6,037 nucleotides of DNA, taken from NCBI GenBank assembly GCA_900549215.1, contig URNJ01000111.1, forward strand, positions 1-6,037, read 5' to 3'. The notes under the pieces were generated by a model. That model saw only the letters and a program-made list of their open reading frames with translations. It was not told the origin of the DNA and searched no databases. The stretch is from an uncultured Collinsella sp. (lineage in GTDB: Bacteria > Actinomycetota > Coriobacteriia > Coriobacteriales > Coriobacteriaceae). Below, in pieces: positions 5,685 through 6,037 of the stretch; positions within the stretch are counted from its first letter, which is position 1, and every line of letters begins with the position of its first letter. A program made the translations under genes and the position numbers.

Positions 5685-6037
5685 ATGAGTCCCATTCAAA
5701 TCGCCCTGCTGCTGCTCGCCGTTGCCGGCGTGTGGGCCATCGCTGAGCTCGCGCTTACCCTGCGCAAGACCCGCAATGTTGTCGACTCGCTCGATAAGAC
5801 CGTGAACGACCTCAACAACACCATCGCCGAGGCTCAGCCTGTGGTGGCAAAGCTCGATGGCGCTGTCGATGAGCTTACGCCGGCGCTTGCCCAGATGGAG
5901 CCGCTGCTTAAGTCGAGCAAGACGGCAGTTGATGCCCTTACCTCCAATCTCGTAGAGGTTGAAGCCGTGGTTCGCGACATTTCCGAGGTTACGGGCAGCA
6001 TGGCCGAGGCCAGCAATGCTGTGTCGAGCGTGACCGA
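5685..6037 (+). CDS. DUF948 membrane-anchored coiled-coil protein (3' end outside window)
   Basis: The first 117 residues are present; the gene runs off the window with no stop. One hydrophobic segment spans about residues 4-26 (IQIALLLLAVAGVWAIAELAL), followed by a long polar stretch with regularly spaced Val, Leu and Ile and many Asp, Glu and Lys (VVDSLDKTVNDLNNTIAEA and similar), as expected for a coiled coil. This is the architecture of DUF948 proteins such as B. subtilis YtxG, whose molecular role is unknown. ATG 5685 is chosen because CGGGAGG at 5673-5679 lies five bases upstream; TTG at 5681 is in another frame. In actinobacteria such genes often lie between rarA and alaS, so alaS may follow outside the window. 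The family call rests on architecture and context more than on a catalytic motif. Confidence 0.8.
   Translation, partial: MSPIQIALLLLAVAGVWAIAELALTLRKTRNVVDSLDKTVNDLNNTIAEAQPVVAKLDGAVDELTPALAQMEPLLKSSKTAVDALTSNLVEVEAVVRDISEVTGSMAEASNAVSSVT

Noticed and set aside
4607..5695. A 362-codon open frame on the minus strand opposite rarA and the following gap
   Set aside because: It is the complement of a well-supported rarA frame. GC-rich codon use on the + strand suppresses antisense stops. Its translation is rich in Arg and His with no recognisable domain, and it would overlap rarA almost completely.

Overview
The window looks like core chromosome from a moderately GC-rich Gram-positive actinobacterium. 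The best guess is Coriobacteriia, possibly Collinsella-like. This rests on GC-rich third codon positions, AGGAGG-type ribosome binding sites, TAnnnT-type -10 boxes, a rarA gene followed by a DUF948 gene, and a Gram-positive-type LexA box. The taxonomic call is inference, because no rRNA or other marker is present. All six genes lie on the + strand and coding density is high. No gene-free stretch reaches 300 bases. No tRNA, rRNA, CRISPR array, insertion sequence or prophage is visible.

Layout. (1) Bases 1-1013 hold an RluA/RluD-type pseudouridine synthase with an S4 domain; its start codon appears to be cut by one base at the window edge. (2) Bases 1096-2391 hold a membrane-bound family 2 glycosyltransferase of the processive synthase type. 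It has its own possible promoter and ends at a strong hairpin terminator (about 2400-2446) whose sequence looks like a dispersed palindromic element. (3) Bases 2473-2895 hold a minimal 140-residue A24 prepilin peptidase-like protein. It is followed after 31 bases by (4) dgt (2927-4174), an HD-domain dNTP triphosphohydrolase. (5) rarA/mgsA (about 4235-5584) encodes a AAA+ replication-fork and recombination protein. (6) From 5685 to the window end is the start of a DUF948 protein with one N-terminal membrane segment and a predicted coiled coil.

The genes fall into loose themes rather than one pathway: ribosome modification, envelope polysaccharide and protein export, and genome maintenance (dgt and rarA). 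The most interesting observation is a perfect Gram-positive LexA/SOS box, CGAAC-GGTA-GTTCG. It overlaps the last codons and stop of dgt and sits where the -35 element of a rarA promoter would be. This suggests that rarA is DNA-damage inducible in this organism, while dgt upstream is expressed with the peptidase gene or from an internal promoter. No clearly undescribed multi-gene system was found.
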